Assembly: GCA_017521245.1 (NCBI GenBank)
Contig: JAFXDI010000047.1
Location: forward strand, 1-36,487
Reading direction: 5' to 3'
DNA length: 36,487 nucleotides
From: Bacteroidales bacterium
GTDB taxonomy: Bacteria > Bacteroidota > Bacteroidia > Bacteroidales > G3-4614
This document shows, piece by piece, positions 1 to 11,611 of the stretch. A model generated the notes under the pieces. That model was not told the origin of the DNA and ran no database searches. It worked only from the letters and a program-made list of their open reading frames with translations. Every line of letters starts with the position of its first letter. The first letter of the stretch is position 1. Both the position numbers and the translations under genes were made by a program.

Positions 1-304
1 CCATTGTAGCGTCTGCTGATACTGCAGATACTGCATATGTTGGAGTTACAGGTATCAACTCAAAGTTTGCAGTTAACTCTGTTGCTGCAGAAATTGTAGC
101 AGTGTATGGGTTCTCTGTTGAGATAGTGTCTGTTCCTACTGTCCAGCAAGTGAATTTGTATCCAGCGTTTGCAGTTGCTGTAAAGGTTGCCTCTGCTCCC
201 TCTTCTACCTCTGATGCACTAACTGTTGCCTCTCCCATTGTAGCGTCTGCAACTACCGCAGATACTGCATATGTTGGAGTTACAGGAATCAACTCAAAGT
301 TTGC
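1..304 (-). repeat. Tandem 234-bp coding repeat (78 codons) in the InlB-type repeat region
   Basis: Bases 1-71 match bases 235-304 closely at the DNA level, an offset of 234 bases or exactly 78 codons. The match covers the linker ELIPVTPT and the start of the next repeat (YAVSAV, DATMG). It marks a recent in-frame duplication of one beta repeat plus linker. Earlier repeats in the gene are diverged. Confidence 0.75.
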
Positions 305-2023
305 AACAATTGTTGTATCTGATGCTGGAGTTATTGTGAAAGGATTCTCCTCACTTAATGTGTTTGTTCCTGAAGTCCAATTTACAAACTCATAACCCTC
401 GTTTGCAGTAGCTGTAAGAGTTACTGTTTGTCCCTCTTCAACTGTTGAAGTTTCAGGAGATACTGCTCCCATTGCTCCGTCAGAAGGAACTGCTGTTACA
501 GTAAATGTTACAACTGCTGGTGCCACTGGTTCCAATACCCAAGTAGCGGCAGCGCCAATAGCAGCATCGCCAAATAGGTAATAACCACTTCCAGCCGATA
601 CATACTCATTCTTAACATAGTACCAAGCATTACTTTTATTGGTGTTAAGCACCTGCATATAATAGCCTGATGTTCCGTTTTCAGGGAATCTAAACTCTGA
701 TGATTGAGAAGACAATGCGTCAACATTCCATGATTGTGCATAGATATAGTAACCACTCTTTGTTTTTAACTTGTAGTTTTCTCCGCTCTCCTCAAAAATA
801 AAGATTTGATCTTCATTATCTTCATCATATGCTTTTGTTCCTACACCACCATAAGCACCAGTTGCGTGGGCATCATGATTAAGTGCTGTTAAATATTGAT
901 TTGCAGATATATCTTTAATACGATACTCTTTACCAGTTGCTATTGTTATAACTTCTTTGAAGTTTGCAACAAATGCTGTCTCGGCAGTTATTGTTGCAGT
1001 GTAAGGATTCTCTGTTGAAACAACACTTCCTGCTACTGTCCAGTTTTCAAAGCGATAACCTTCGTTAGCAGTTGCTGTTAATGTTACTGTAGAACCTTCA
1101 AATACTGATTCTGCCGAAGCCTCTACACTACCAAAAGCATCATTGTTTGATGCTACGCTTACTGTATATGTTGGTAGTGCTTCAAAGTTTGCAACAAAGT
1201 TTGTTGCGGCTGTGATTATTGGTTTGTATGGGTTTTCAGTTGAAACCTCTGTTCCTTCAACTGTCCAATTTACAAATTTGTAACCTTCATTAGCAGTTGC
1301 TGTCAAGGTTGCAGGGCGTCCATCTCTTACAGATGTTGATTCTGCTGTTGCAGCACCCATTGTATCATCATTTGAAGATACAGAGATTGTGAAAATCTCT
1401 CCTTCAAGTTCTACCTCCTCAACAATAATTGTTACATCGTGCAATGATCCTGCATAACCAATAATACCAGATCCGTGTGTTCCACACATTGGGGTCTCTT
1501 CGCTCCAACTTGCAGGGCAATCAACACCATCAGAAATGATACGCATAACAGATTTTCCTGCTTGCGCATCATCTGGAACATAAATAGTTACAGATCCTTG
1601 ATCTTGATTTCCTCCAACACGACCTGTCTCAGGATAAGCAGCAACAACATCTTCAAAATCTCCATCTCTGTCCCAGTCAAATCCGAACCATACGTTCTTT
1701 GACCAAGCTCCATTAGTAAATGTGATTTCGATTGTTCCTCCTTGACCTACAGTAAATTGTTTACTTGAAGTCAAATCGTTAAATGTTGTTGAAGTTGCTG
1801 ACAAACTCAATACTTCAGACCCCTCATAGGTTGCAGTAAGTCCTTGTATTGAATGAGAATGAACATTGTCCAAATTTGATACGGCACAACTTTCATTCAT
1901 TCTCTTGGTAACTGAACAATAACCAGTTGGTAATTGATCAGCAGCAACTTGAGCAAAAACATTTTGCCCGGGGATAAGTGCTATTACAGCAAATAATAAT
2001 CCCCAAAAGTAACTTTTCTTCAT
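1..2023 (-). CDS. Secreted multidomain protein with GEVED-like and InlB-type beta repeats (partial, C-terminus off window)
   Basis: The reading frame is open from the ATG at 2021-2023 to the left edge (674 codons), so the C-terminus is missing. Residues 1-25 form a clear signal peptide ending FAQ. Residues about 70-170 carry the acidic FGFDWDRDGDF motif (near residue 112) and a following strand-rich stretch typical of GEVED domains. Divergent InlB B-type repeats of about 70 residues follow at about 209-280, 287-356, 505-575, 583-653 and 661 onward; each has a TATANxGY core, a W about seven residues later and ends NFE or NFK. Between repeats 2 and 3 lies a stretch (about 357-500) with GKEYRIKD and YYIYAQSW that resembles a ricin-like beta-trefoil. 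Family knowledge suggests a surface or secreted adhesin-like protein, possibly T9SS cargo, but the sorting domain would lie outside the window. No specific ligand can be named. Confidence 0.85.
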   Translation of the reverse strand, partial: MKKSYFWGLLFAVIALIPGQNVFAQVAADQLPTGYCSVTKRMNESCAVSNLDNVHSHSIQGLTATYEGSEVLSLSATSTTFNDLTSSKQFTVGQGGTIEITFTNGAWSKNVWFGFDWDRDGDFEDVVAAYPETGRVGGNQDQGSVTIYVPDDAQAGKSVMRIISDGVDCPASWSEETPMCGTHGSGIIGYAGSLHDVTIIVEEVELEGEIFTISVSSNDDTMGAATAESTSVRDGRPATLTATANEGYKFVNWTVEGTEVSTENPYKPIITAATNFVANFEALPTYTVSVASNNDAFGSVEASAESVFEGSTVTLTATANEGYRFENWTVAGSVVSTENPYTATITAETAFVANFKEVITIATGKEYRIKDISANQYLTALNHDAHATGAYGGVGTKAYDEDNEDQIFIFEESGENYKLKTKSGYYIYAQSWNVDALSSQSSEFRFPENGTSGYYMQVLNTNKSNAWYYVKNEYVSAGSGYYLFGDAAIGAAATWVLEPVAPAVVTFTVTAVPSDGAMGAVSPETSTVEEGQTVTLTATANEGYEFVNWTSGTNTLSEENPFTITPASDTTIVANFELIPVTPTYAVSAVVADATMGEATVSASEVEEGAEATFTATANAGYKFTCWTVGTDTISTENPYTATISAATELTANFELIPVTPTYAVSAVSADATM

Positions 2024-2231
2024 ACCTTTTTGAATTTAGTTTATAAAAATGTTAATTAAAATAGTTATAATATATTGTTTTTCAATATTTTACAATACAA
2101 AACTTGCCATTAATACACTATTAACGACAATTTAGCAACTTCAAATTTAGTTTTTTATTTTTAAATATTGTGTTTTTTTCTAAAGAAAATTATCTATTAG
2201 TAAGATTTTTAACAGAATAGCGGTCAGTTAG

Positions 2232-2274
2232 TAGTCCAACAAGAGCAATTAGACTAATTGCTTTTATTGGACTA
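2232..2274. repeat. Imperfect 20-bp inverted repeat with 3-base centre
   Basis: The arms pair outside as TAGTCCAA with TTGGACTA and inside as AGCAATTA with TAATTGCT around the triplet GAC, with a four-base partly mismatched section between. It lies downstream of the rpoC terminator and upstream of the divergently regulated secreted-protein gene on the same strand. There is no clear U-run on either side, so it is either a back-up terminator or a protein-binding site. Confidence 0.6.
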
Positions 2275-2290
2275 ATTGATAAATTAATTC

Positions 2291-2329
2291 CTAATAAAAA
2301 AATAGCGGAAGATTTCTCTTCCGCTATTT
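2291..2329 (-). terminator. Intrinsic terminator after rpoC
   Basis: A perfect 13-bp stem (2300-2312 with 2317-2329, AAATAGCGGAAGA and its complement) closes a four-base loop. On the minus strand it is followed by a T-run from the A-tract near 2296-2302. It lies 24 bases past the rpoC stop codon. Confidence 0.9.
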
Positions 2330-2352
2330 CTAATATTGGGTTTAGAGGTGTT

Positions 2353-5300
2353 TTACTCCTCATCTTCTGCCATCAATTGATCAAAATCTGATTGTGCTCC
2401 TACTATCAACTTGTTGAACTGACGTTGTCCTGTTCCTGCCGGTATCAAGTGTCCGCATATTACGTTCTCTTTCATACCCTCTAACTTATCAACTTTTCCG
2501 TTGATTGCTGCCTCGTTCAACACTTTTGTTGTCTCTTGGAACGATGCTGCTGACATAAAGCTGCTTGTTTGTAGTGCCGCACGTGTGATTCCTTGTAGGT
2601 TTTGTTCTGATGTTGCAGGTACTGCATCACGTACTTCTACTGGTTTTTGGTCGCGGCGTATCAACAATGAGTTCTCCTCGCGAAGTTTTCGTGCTGTTAC
2701 GATTTGTCCCGGACGTAGATTTTGTGAATCTCCTGCATCAACTACAACTTTTTTACCCCAGATGCGATCGTTCTCCTCCATAAACTCTAACTTGTCAACT
2801 ATTTGTTGCTCAAGGAAGCGTGTATCTCCCGGATCAACGATTGTTACTTTACGCATCATTTGTCGTACAATTACCTCAAAGTGCTTGTCGTTAATCTTCA
2901 CACCTTGTAAGCGATATACGTCTTGTACTTCGTTTACTATGTACTCTTGTACTGCTGTGGGACCTTTAATTGCAAGGATGTCGGCTGGTGTTATTGCACC
3001 ATCAGACAATGGTGTTCCTGCACGTACATAATCATTCTCTTGTACAAGGATTTGTTTTGATAGTGATACCAAATATTTCTTTTGCTCTCCTGTTTTTGAG
3101 GTGATTATGATCTCACGATTACCACGTTTGATTTTGCCTAATTTTACCTCTCCGTCAATCTCGGCTACTACTGCTGGGTTTGATGGATTACGAGCCTCAA
3201 ACAACTCGGTTACACGTGGAAGACCTCCTGTGATATCTCCGGCTTTTCCTACTGCACGTGGTATCTTAACCAATATGTCTCCTGCCTTTATCTCTTGTCC
3301 ATCTTCAACCATAATGTGAGCTCCTAATGGTAATGAGTAACTACGCTCTACATTTCCGTCTGCTCCTACAATTAATGCTGAAGGGATACGAGTGTGGTCG
3401 TGTGACTCTATGATTATCTTCTCGCTAAATCCTGTTTGCTCATCGCTCTCAAGTTTAAAGTTTACTCCCTCGATTACATTCTCAAATTGTAGTTTACCTG
3501 ATGCCTCACTGATGATTACTGCGTTGAATGGGTCCCATTCACAGATTACATCGCCTTTCTTAACTGTTGCTCCGTCACCGAAGTATAGTTTTGATCCGTA
3601 AGGTATGTTGGTTGAGGTTAAGACTATCTTAGTGTGTGGATCTACGATACGCATCTCTGCTAAACGTCCTACCACTACCATGATATCTTTTCCTGACTCA
3701 TCTTTTGCATTTACTGTACGCAACTCCTCTATCTCAAGGATACCATCGTAACGTGATGTTACATTTGAGACTGTCTCAATGTTTGACGCAATACCTCCCA
3801 CGTGGAATGTACGCAATGTCAACTGAGTACCCGGCTCACCGATTGATTGTGCTGCAATGATTCCGACTGCCTCACCTTTTTGTACCATCTTACCTGTGGC
3901 AAGGTTACGTCCGTAACATTTTGCACATACTCCTTTTTTAGACTCACAAGTTAATACTGAACGTATCTCTACTCGCTCTATTGGAGAGTCCTCAATGCGT
4001 TGTGCTATCTCTTCGGTTATCTCTTGTCCTGCTTCTACTATTATCTCGCCTGTTATTGGGTGTTGTACATCGTGTACTGATACACGTCCCAATATACGCT
4101 CGTATAGTGTTGCTACGGTCTCTTTATTGTTCTTCAACTCGGTGCATACCAATCCGCGAAGTGTTCCACAATCGTCCTCATGGATTATCACATCGTGCGC
4201 TACGTCAACCAAACGACGTGTTAGGTATCCTGCATCGGCTGTTTTCAACGCTGTATCCGCCAAACCTTTACGTGCTCCGTGTGTTGAGATAAAGTACTCC
4301 AACACCGACAATCCCTCTTTAAAGTTCGCAAGAATTGGGTTCTCAATAATTTGTCCGCCTTCTGCTCCTGATTTTTGAGGTTTTGCCATCAAACCACGCA
4401 TACCTGACAACTGACAAATTTGCTCTTTTGATCCACGAGCTCCTGAGTCAAGCATCATAAATACCGGGTTAAATCCTTGACGGTCGTTTGTTAATTGTGT
4501 CAACAAGATTTTTGATAACTCGGCATTTACTCTTGTCCATGCGTCAATGATACGATTATAACGCTCATTGTATGTGGTGAATCCCATATTGTAGTCTGAT
4601 ACGATTTGCTCTACCTTCTCGTATCCCTCTTGGATTAGTTTCTCCTTCTCCTCGGGGATGATTACGTCTGATAGGTTAAATGACAATCCTCCTTTGAACG
4701 CCATCTTGTATCCTAAGTTCTTGATGTCGTCAAGGAATTGTGCTGCTCGTACCATTCCACATACTTTAATTACTCGGCTGATAATGTCGCGTAACGATTT
4801 TTTCTTGAAGATTTCGTTGATAAATCCTACTTCATCGGGTACATATTGGTTTACAAGTACGCGTCCTACTGATGTTTCGCGCATTACCTCCACTATGTTT
4901 CCGTTTTCATCAAGGTCTTTTACTAATACCTTTATGTGTGCGTGTAGGGTTACTTTGCCTTCGTTGTATGCTATCTCTGCCTCTTCGGGTCCGTAGAATG
5001 TTAAGCCTTCTCCTTTGTCGCCTTTACGCATTTTTGTTATGTAGTACAATCCTAATACCATGTCTTGTGATGGTACTGTAATTGGCGCTCCATTGGCAGG
5101 GTTAAGGATGTTGTGTGAACCTAACATCAGGATTTGTGCCTCCAAAATTGCTTCGTTACCCAATGGTAGGTGTACCGCCATCTGGTCACCGTCAAAGTCG
5201 GCGTTGAACGCTGTACATGCCAATGGGTGAAGTTGGATTGCTTTACCCTCAATCATACGAGGTTGGAATGCTTGGATACCCAAACGGTGTAGTGTTGGGG

Positions 5301-6609
5301 CACGGTTTAACAACACGGGATGTCCTTTCATCACGTGTTCCAAGATGTCCCATACAACGGACTCTCTGCGGTCGATGATTTTCTTAGCAGATTTTACTGT
5401 CTTAACTATTCCACGCTCTATTAGTTTGCGTATTACGAATGGTTTGTACAACTCTGCTGCCATATCTTTTGGAAGACCGCACTCGTGCATTTTCAATTCT
5501 GGTCCTACAACAATTACTGAACGTGCTGAGTAATCGACACGTTTTCCGAGTAGGTTTTGACGGAAACGTCCTTGTTTTCCTTTCAAACTGTCTGAAAGTG
5601 ATTTTAATGGACGGTTTGCCTCTGTTTTGAATGCACTTGATTTACGCGAGTTATCAAGCAATGAATCTACTGCCTCTTGTAACATACGTTTTTCGTTACG
5701 TAAGATTACATCGGGGGCTTTTATCTCGATTAATCGTTTCAATCGGTTGTTGCGTATGATTACGCGGCGATATAGGTCGTTAAGGTCTGATGTTGCAAAG
5801 CGACCTCCATCCAATGGTACTAATGGACGTAATTCGGGTGGTATAACGGGAATTACATTTAATATCATCCACTCCGGACGGTTTATCTCGCGTGATGAAC
5901 GGAACGACTCTACTACTTGCAGGCGTTTTAAAGCCTCAGTTTTGCGTTGTTGTGAGCCATCGGTATTTGCACGGTGGCGTAACTCGTATGACAGTGCATC
6001 CAAGTCTAAACGCATCAATAGGTCTTGTACCGCCTCTGCTCCCATCTTAGCTATAAACTTGTCGGGATCAGAATCATCAAGATATTGATTTTCTGCCGGT
6101 AGAGTATCAAGTACTGCTAAATACTCCTCTTCTGACAATAAATCGTATGTTGATAGGGTGTCAGACTTTAAACCTGGTTGGATTACTACATATTTTTCAT
6201 AGTAGATGATTGCATCCAACTTTTTAGTAGGCAAGCCTAATAAATATCCTATTTTATTGGGCAACGAACGGAAATACCAGATGTGTGCAACAGGTACAAC
6301 CAATTGTATGTGTCCTGTACGCTCACGACGTACCTTTTTCTCTGTTACCTCTACTCCACAGTGGTCACAAACGATACCACGATAGCGGATTCTTTTGTAC
6401 TTTCCGCAGAAACATTCGTAATCCTTTACGGGTCCGAAGATTCTTTCGCAGAACAATCCGTCTCGCTCAGGTTTGTAGGTGCGGTAATTTATTGTTTCGG
6501 GTTTCAACACCTCACCACGAGAGTTAATTCTTATCTCTTCGGGTGACGCTAATCCGATGGTAATTTTTGAGAAATTACTTTTTACCTTACTATCTTTTTT
6601 ATATGCCAT
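2353..6609 (-). CDS. rpoC: DNA-directed RNA polymerase subunit beta'
   Basis: RpoC forms half of the RNA polymerase active-site cleft and carries the catalytic magnesium ion. The protein is 1418 residues, the usual Bacteroidota length. It has the N-terminal zinc finger Cys66, Cys68, Cys81 and Cys84, the catalytic loop [12 protein letters not shown] at 469-480 with Asp471, Asp473 and Asp475, the bridge-helix region [18 protein letters not shown], and the second zinc site with cysteines near 811, 886, 893 and 896. The start MAYKKDSK aligns with the N-termini of known Bacteroidales RpoC. The gene follows rpoB by 66 bases and is ended by a strong terminator, so it is the last gene of the rpl-rpo operon. 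No truncation or insertion is evident. Confidence 0.99.
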   Translation of the reverse strand: MAYKKDSKVKSNFSKITIGLASPEEIRINSRGEVLKPETINYRTYKPERDGLFCERIFGPVKDYECFCGKYKRIRYRGIVCDHCGVEVTEKKVRRERTGHIQLVVPVAHIWYFRSLPNKIGYLLGLPTKKLDAIIYYEKYVVIQPGLKSDTLSTYDLLSEEEYLAVLDTLPAENQYLDDSDPDKFIAKMGAEAVQDLLMRLDLDALSYELRHRANTDGSQQRKTEALKRLQVVESFRSSREINRPEWMILNVIPVIPPELRPLVPLDGGRFATSDLNDLYRRVIIRNNRLKRLIEIKAPDVILRNEKRMLQEAVDSLLDNSRKSSAFKTEANRPLKSLSDSLKGKQGRFRQNLLGKRVDYSARSVIVVGPELKMHECGLPKDMAAELYKPFVIRKLIERGIVKTVKSAKKIIDRRESVVWDILEHVMKGHPVLLNRAPTLHRLGIQAFQPRMIEGKAIQLHPLACTAFNADFDGDQMAVHLPLGNEAILEAQILMLGSHNILNPANGAPITVPSQDMVLGLYYITKMRKGDKGEGLTFYGPEEAEIAYNEGKVTLHAHIKVLVKDLDENGNIVEVMRETSVGRVLVNQYVPDEVGFINEIFKKKSLRDIISRVIKVCGMVRAAQFLDDIKNLGYKMAFKGGLSFNLSDVIIPEEKEKLIQEGYEKVEQIVSDYNMGFTTYNERYNRIIDAWTRVNAELSKILLTQLTNDRQGFNPVFMMLDSGARGSKEQICQLSGMRGLMAKPQKSGAEGGQIIENPILANFKEGLSVLEYFISTHGARKGLADTALKTADAGYLTRRLVDVAHDVIIHEDDCGTLRGLVCTELKNNKETVATLYERILGRVSVHDVQHPITGEIIVEAGQEITEEIAQRIEDSPIERVEIRSVLTCESKKGVCAKCYGRNLATGKMVQKGEAVGIIAAQSIGEPGTQLTLRTFHVGGIASNIETVSNVTSRYDGILEIEELRTVNAKDESGKDIMVVVGRLAEMRIVDPHTKIVLTSTNIPYGSKLYFGDGATVKKGDVICEWDPFNAVIISEASGKLQFENVIEGVNFKLESDEQTGFSEKIIIESHDHTRIPSALIVGADGNVERSYSLPLGAHIMVEDGQEIKAGDILVKIPRAVGKAGDITGGLPRVTELFEARNPSNPAVVAEIDGEVKLGKIKRGNREIIITSKTGEQKKYLVSLSKQILVQENDYVRAGTPLSDGAITPADILAIKGPTAVQEYIVNEVQDVYRLQGVKINDKHFEVIVRQMMRKVTIVDPGDTRFLEQQIVDKLEFMEENDRIWGKKVVVDAGDSQNLRPGQIVTARKLREENSLLIRRDQKPVEVRDAVPATSEQNLQGITRAALQTSSFMSAASFQETTKVLNEAAINGKVDKLEGMKENVICGHLIPAGTGQRQFNKLIVGAQSDFDQLMAEDEE

Positions 6610-6649
6610 ATTTTTATATATAAACAGATTTGGTAATTATCAGGTGGGT

Positions 6650-6669
6650 GCGTAAACCTAAGTTTACGC
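6650..6669. other. 8-bp hairpin in the rpoB-rpoC spacer
   Basis: GCGTAAAC (6650-6657) pairs perfectly with GTTTACGC (6662-6669) across a four-base loop, just after the rpoB stop. There is no U-run, so it is not a terminator. It may be an RNA processing or stability element of the rpoBC transcript. Confidence 0.55.
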
Positions 6670-6675
6670 CCTCTC

Positions 6676-9600
6676 CTAATCTAATTTAATGCTTAATCCT
6701 AATCCTCTTAACTCGTGAAGCAATACGTTAAGCGACTCTGGGATACCCGGTGTTGGCATCTTCTCGCCCTTAACAATAGCCTCGTATGCTTTTGAACGTC
6801 CCATTACATCGTCACTCTTAATAGTTAAGATCTCTTGTAGAATGTGCGATGCACCAAATGCTTCGAGCGCCCAAACCTCCATCTCTCCAAAACGTTGACC
6901 TCCGAATTGAGCTTTACCTCCAAGAGGTTGTTGTGTGATAAGAGAGTAAGGTCCGATTGAACGTGCGTGCATTTTATCCTCAACCATGTGTCCAAGTTTC
7001 AACATATAGATTACTCCTACGGTTGCCGGTTGGTCAAAACGTTCTCCTGTGTGTCCATCGTATAGATATGTCTTTCCGTAACGTGGTACTCCTGCTTTGT
7101 CGGTCCATGTGTTAAGATCATCAAGACTTGCTCCATCAAAGATTGGTGTAGCAAATTTCTCTCCTAACTCACGTCCTGCCCATCCTAATACGGTTTCAAA
7201 TATCTGTCCTAAGTTCATACGTGAAGGCACACCAAGGGGATTTAACACTATATCTACTGGTGTTCCGTCTTCCAAGAATGGCATATCTTCTTGACGTACT
7301 ACACGCGATACAATACCTTTGTTTCCGTGACGTCCTGCCATCTTGTCTCCTACACCGATTTTACGTTTCTTAGCAATATATACTTTCGCAATCTTCATGA
7401 TTCCTGATGGTAACTCATCTCCGATTGATATGTCTGCTTTCTTACGACGTAACTCGGCATCGTATATTTTAGACTTTTTAATATAGTTGATAATAGTTTG
7501 ACGTATCAACTCGTTCTTCTCATTGTCTGTTGTCCATTTGCTTACTTGCACTAACATATAGTCTATCTCAGACAATGCCTTTTGAGAGAACTTAGCTCCT
7601 TTGGGGATTATCTCAAGTCCCATAAAGTCTTTTACTCCTTGAGATGTTTTTCCTTTTGTCAATACGCTCAACTTCTCAATCAAAATTGCTTTCAACTCCT
7701 CTTGACGTGCTGCGTACTCTGCCTCCAATGGTTGTAACTCGTTCTCAATTTTTTTACCTTTTTTCTTCTCTGCTTTTGAGTATAGGTTTGTTCCGATTAC
7801 AACTCCTTTTAATGAGGGTGATGCTTTTAATGATGCATCTTTAACATCTCCTGCTTTGTCACCAAAGATGGCACGTAATAGTTTCTCCTCCGGTGAAGGA
7901 TCAGACTCCCCTTTAGGTGTAATTTTTCCTATCATTATATCGCCTGGTGCAACGTGTGCTCCAATGCGAATGATTCCTCTCTCGTCAAGGTCTTTTGTTG
8001 CATCCTCGCTTACGTTAGGAATGTCGGCTGTTAACTCCTCCATACCGCGTTTTGTCTCGCGAACCTCTAATGAGTACTCATCTACGTGTACCGAAGTTAG
8101 AATATCTTCACGAACAATACGCTCGTTTAGTACAATAGCATCCTCATAGTTGTATCCCTTCCATGGCATGAAGGCTACTTTAAGGTTGCGTCCTAATGCT
8201 AACTCACCATTCTCTGTTGAGTATCCTTCTGTTAGAATGTCTCCCTCAACTACTCTTTGTCCTTTCTTACAGATTGGACGTAAGTCAATAGTTGTACTTT
8301 GGTTGGTTTTACGGAATTTTGGTATGTTGTACTCTTTTACTGAAGAATCGAAGCTTACAAACTCCTCATCTGGTGTACGATCATAGTTGATGCGAATTGT
8401 TGTTGCATCTACATACTCAATTACACCACTACCCTCAGCTGTGATTTGTGTACGTGAGTCACGTATTAGTTGTCCTTCCAATCCTGTTCCTACGATAGGA
8501 GCTTCGCTACGCAATAGAGGTACTGCCTGACGCATCATGTTTGATCCCATCAACGCACGGTTAGCATCGTCATGCTCAAGGAATGGAATTAATGATGCTG
8601 CTATTGAAGCAATTTGTGTGGGCGATACGTCCATCAACGCCACCTCCTGTGGTGCAACTACTGGGAAGTCGGCATTCAAACGTGATTTTACGCGTGTGCG
8701 GATGAATGTTCCGTCATCGTTTAGTGGAGCATTTCCTTGCGCAATTATTTGATTCTCCTCTACTTCAGCAGTTAGATATGTGATACCATTCTCCGAAAGA
8801 TCAACCTTTCCGTTTGCTACTTTACGATATGGAGTCTCAATGAATCCTAAATCGTTTATCTTAGCATATACACAAAGTGATGATATCAAACCAATGTTTG
8901 GTCCCTCAGGTGTCTCAATTGGACATAGACGACCATAGTGTGTATAGTGTACGTCACGAACCTCGAATCCTGCACGCTCACGTGAAAGTCCGCCGGGTCC
9001 TAACGCTGACATACGACGTTTATGTGTTATCTCAGCCAATGGGTTTGTTTGGTCCATAAATTGAGACAACGCATTAGTTCCAAAGAAGGTATTGATTACT
9101 GATGAGATTGTTTTTGCATTAATCAACTCAACTGGTGTAAACACTTCATTGTCACGAACATTCATACGATCACGTATTGTTCGAGCCATACGTGTTAATC
9201 CAATACCAAATTGGTTATATAGTTGCTCACCTACTGTACGTACACGACGGTTGCTCAAGTGGTCAATATCATCAACGTCAGCGTGTGAGTTAATTAGCTC
9301 TATTAGATATTTGATAATCTCAATAATATCCTCTTTTGTTAAGACTCTTACATCAGATGGAGTTGTAAGATTCAATTTTTTATTTATTCTATAACGACCA
9401 ACGTCTCCTAAATCGTAACGTTTATCAGAGAAGAATAGATTGTTGATTACCTCTCTTGCACTTGCATCATCAACTGGATCTGCACTACGCAATAGACGGT
9501 ATATGAATGTTACTGCCTCTTGTTCTGAGTTACTTGAGTCTTTTTTAAGAGTGTTGTAGATTATTGCATAGTCTGATGTTAATTGATCATCCTTGTGCAA

Positions 9601-10479
9601 TAGGATTGAAGGAACACCTACCTCAAGAATCATATCAATATGTTCCTCTTCAAGGATAGTTTCACGTTCAACTACTATAACTGTACGCTCCATTGAAACT
9701 ACCTCTCCGGTTCCCTCATCTACGAAATCCTCAAAGCTTGTTCGTGATATACGTGCTGCAAGACGACGACCAAGGCTCTTCTTTAAGTTTGTTTTTGTAA
9801 CCTTAATCTCTTCTGCTAAGCCAAATATATCAAGTATATCTTTGTCGCTCTCAAATCCGATTGCTCGAAGAAGTGTTGTTACAGGCAACTTCTTCTTACG
9901 ATCGATGTAAGCGTACATAACATTATTTATATCTGTTGCGAACTCAATCCAAGATCCTTTGAATGGTATAATTCTCGCAGAGTATAACTTTTTACCGTTG
10001 GTGTGTGAACTTTGCCCAAAGAATACTCCGGGTGAACGGTGTAATTGAGATACTACTACACGCTCTGCACCATTGATAATGAAGGTTCCCTTCTCTGTCA
10101 TATATGGGATGGGACCTAAATATACGTCTTGTATTTTTGTCTCAAAATCCTCATGTTCAGGATCGGTACAATACAATTTAAGTTTAGCCTTTAGGGGTAC
10201 ACTATAAGTTAGTCCTCTTTCGAGACACTCATCAATTGTATATCGGGGGGGATCAATAAAATAATCTAAAAACTCCAATATAAAGTTGTTGCGGGTATCT
10301 GATATGGGGAAATTTTCTGCAAAAACTTTATATAGTCCCTCATTTTTACGTTTTTCGGGAGGGGTGTCTAATTGGAGAAAATCTCGGAAAGATTTTAATT
10401 GTACTTCCAAAAAATCGGGATACGATAATGGATTTTTAATGGAAGCAAAATTTATTCGCTGTTTTACGTTCGAAGCCAT
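6676..10479 (-). CDS. rpoB: DNA-directed RNA polymerase subunit beta
   Basis: RpoB forms the second half of the polymerase cleft and contains the rifampicin pocket. The call uses the ATG at 10477-10479 (MASNVKQR, 1267 residues), which fits Bacteroidales RpoB N-termini; an in-frame TTG at 10488 would add only three residues. The rifampicin region reads [19 protein letters not shown] near residues 470-490, followed by [19 protein letters not shown], so the usual resistance positions (Asp, His, Ser) have the sensitive wild-type residues. Further conserved segments include [16 protein letters not shown] and the C-terminal [17 protein letters not shown]. The gene lies 190 bases downstream of rplL, with an attenuator-like hairpin in between, and 66 bases upstream of rpoC. 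Confidence 0.99.
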   Translation of the reverse strand: MASNVKQRINFASIKNPLSYPDFLEVQLKSFRDFLQLDTPPEKRKNEGLYKVFAENFPISDTRNNFILEFLDYFIDPPRYTIDECLERGLTYSVPLKAKLKLYCTDPEHEDFETKIQDVYLGPIPYMTEKGTFIINGAERVVVSQLHRSPGVFFGQSSHTNGKKLYSARIIPFKGSWIEFATDINNVMYAYIDRKKKLPVTTLLRAIGFESDKDILDIFGLAEEIKVTKTNLKKSLGRRLAARISRTSFEDFVDEGTGEVVSMERTVIVVERETILEEEHIDMILEVGVPSILLHKDDQLTSDYAIIYNTLKKDSSNSEQEAVTFIYRLLRSADPVDDASAREVINNLFFSDKRYDLGDVGRYRINKKLNLTTPSDVRVLTKEDIIEIIKYLIELINSHADVDDIDHLSNRRVRTVGEQLYNQFGIGLTRMARTIRDRMNVRDNEVFTPVELINAKTISSVINTFFGTNALSQFMDQTNPLAEITHKRRMSALGPGGLSRERAGFEVRDVHYTHYGRLCPIETPEGPNIGLISSLCVYAKINDLGFIETPYRKVANGKVDLSENGITYLTAEVEENQIIAQGNAPLNDDGTFIRTRVKSRLNADFPVVAPQEVALMDVSPTQIASIAASLIPFLEHDDANRALMGSNMMRQAVPLLRSEAPIVGTGLEGQLIRDSRTQITAEGSGVIEYVDATTIRINYDRTPDEEFVSFDSSVKEYNIPKFRKTNQSTTIDLRPICKKGQRVVEGDILTEGYSTENGELALGRNLKVAFMPWKGYNYEDAIVLNERIVREDILTSVHVDEYSLEVRETKRGMEELTADIPNVSEDATKDLDERGIIRIGAHVAPGDIMIGKITPKGESDPSPEEKLLRAIFGDKAGDVKDASLKASPSLKGVVIGTNLYSKAEKKKGKKIENELQPLEAEYAARQEELKAILIEKLSVLTKGKTSQGVKDFMGLEIIPKGAKFSQKALSEIDYMLVQVSKWTTDNEKNELIRQTIINYIKKSKIYDAELRRKKADISIGDELPSGIMKIAKVYIAKKRKIGVGDKMAGRHGNKGIVSRVVRQEDMPFLEDGTPVDIVLNPLGVPSRMNLGQIFETVLGWAGRELGEKFATPIFDGASLDDLNTWTDKAGVPRYGKTYLYDGHTGERFDQPATVGVIYMLKLGHMVEDKMHARSIGPYSLITQQPLGGKAQFGGQRFGEMEVWALEAFGASHILQEILTIKSDDVMGRSKAYEAIVKGEKMPTPGIPESLNVLLHELRGLGLSIKLD

Positions 10480-10614
10480 TGTACGCAATTAATTTTTTAT
10501 TTTTACTAAGTATCTAAATTTTTTGATTTAAAGTTTTAGCTCTACTTAAAAAACCACTCTCTTATGTGCTGAAAATGAGAGATTTAGACATCTTATTAAT
10601 TTAATGCACAAAAA

Positions 10615-10648
10615 GGTAAAGAGCCCTCTCCTCTGAGGTCTCTTTACC
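10615..10648 (-). terminator. Terminator-like attenuator between rplL and rpoB
   Basis: On the minus strand GGTAAAGAG pairs with CTCTTTACC (10640-10648 with 10615-10623), with an inner CCTC/GAGG stem, and is followed directly by five Ts. It lies 22 bases after the rplL stop codon. A partly efficient terminator at this place is the known arrangement in Escherichia coli, where it lowers rpoBC expression relative to the ribosomal protein genes. No clear separate rpoB promoter was found downstream of it. Confidence 0.8.
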
Positions 10649-10670
10649 ATAAGCCTGAAAACAGGAAGTA

Positions 10671-11045
10671 TTATTTAAGTTCAACTTCTGCTCCTGCCTC
10701 TTCAAGTTGTTTTTTCAAACCTTCTGCGTCTGCTTTAGCAAGACCTTCTTTGATTACGCTTGGTGCGCCATCAACCATCTCTTTAGCCTCTTTCAAGCCA
10801 AGACCTGTAAGTTCTTTAACTGCTTTAACAACTGCAAGTTTGTTTGCACCAGCTGCTTTAAGTACTACGTCAAAAGATGTTTTCTCCTCAGCTGCCTCAG
10901 CTGCTGCTGCTGGTCCGGCTGCTACTGCTACTGCTGCTGCAGCAGGCTCAATTCCGTACTCATCTTTCAAAATTTGTTTAAGCTCACTTACCTCTTTAAC
11001 GGTCAAGTTTACTAATTGTTCTGCAAAAGCTTTAATGTCTGCCAT
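10671..11045 (-). CDS. rplL: 50S ribosomal protein L7/L12
   Basis: L7/L12 is the multicopy stalk protein that recruits and activates translational GTPases. The 124-residue acidic protein has the N-terminal dimerisation segment ([19 protein letters not shown]), an alanine-rich flexible hinge at about 36-53, and the C-terminal globular domain with [21 protein letters not shown] and [15 protein letters not shown]. It lies 41 bases after rplJ, as in most bacteria. Confidence 0.98.
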   Translation of the reverse strand: MADIKAFAEQLVNLTVKEVSELKQILKDEYGIEPAAAAVAVAAGPAAAAEAAEEKTSFDVVLKAAGANKLAVVKAVKELTGLGLKEAKEMVDGAPSVIKEGLAKADAEGLKKQLEEAGAEVELK

Positions 11046-11086
11046 TTTAGTTATAATTTAATAATGTTTTACAATTTAATTTTTGA

Positions 11087-11599
11087 TTATTTTTTCTCAA
11101 GAGTTTCCAAAACTCCGTGTATGGTGTTTGCTCCAGACTCAAGAGCTGAAATAACTCCTTGTACTGGGCCTTCCAACATTGCGATAACGTCTGCGATAAG
11201 TTCGTTTTTGCTCTTAACTGCAACAAGTGCATCAAGTTGAGTTTCATCATAGAATGACTCCTCTACATAAGCAGCTTTGTAACGTACTTTATCGTTCTCC
11301 TTTGTAAATTCTTTAATTAATTTAGCAGGTGCGTTACCAGTATTTGAAAGTAACAAAGCAGTTGAACCTTTTAATGCTGAATAAAGTGGTGTGTAGTCTC
11401 CCTCAAGAGTCTCAAGTGCTTTTTTCAACAAAGTGTTCTTTACAACCATTAATTTAATCTCCTTACCAAAGCACGCACGACGCAATGCGCTTGTAGCCTC
11501 TGCATCGAGAGATGTTGTATCGGCAAGGTAGAAGTGGCTGTACTCTTTAAGAGTAGCACCAATCTTTTCAATAATAATGCCTTTATCTTCTTTCTTCAT
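11087..11599 (-). CDS. rplJ: 50S ribosomal protein L10
   Basis: L10 anchors the L7/L12 dimers to the ribosome through its C-terminal helix. The 170-residue protein begins MKKEDKGIIIEKI and shows the conserved N-terminal fold with YLADTTSLDAEATSALRR and VVKNTLLKKALE. It lies 12 bases downstream of rplA and 41 bases upstream of rplL, so it belongs to the rplKAJL operon. An autoregulatory L10 site in the leader is known in other bacteria, but the short spacer here shows no obvious equivalent. Confidence 0.97.
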   Translation of the reverse strand: MKKEDKGIIIEKIGATLKEYSHFYLADTTSLDAEATSALRRACFGKEIKLMVVKNTLLKKALETLEGDYTPLYSALKGSTALLLSNTGNAPAKLIKEFTKENDKVRYKAAYVEESFYDETQLDALVAVKSKNELIADVIAMLEGPVQGVISALESGANTIHGVLETLEKK

Positions 11600-11611
11600 A
11601 GTGCTTTAGTT

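Larger units (their letters stand above)
2024..2352. other. Intergenic region between rpoC and the secreted repeat protein
   Basis: This 329-base AT-rich stretch holds no gene. It contains the rpoC terminator (2291-2329) and an imperfect 43-base inverted repeat at 2232-2274. A TAAATTTG match to the Bacteroidota -7 box lies on the minus strand about 120 bases before the ATG at 2023, without a convincing -33 box, so the promoter of the secreted protein is not firmly placed. Confidence 0.6.

Noticed and set aside
1..304. Repeats at the left edge considered as a CRISPR or noncoding tandem array
   Set aside because: The offset is exactly 78 codons, the frame stays open and the copies encode beta-repeat domains.
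2501..6088. Several plus-strand frames of 60-176 codons opposite rpoC
   Set aside because: They are antisense shadows of a strongly conserved coding sequence; none shows a domain, promoter or terminator.
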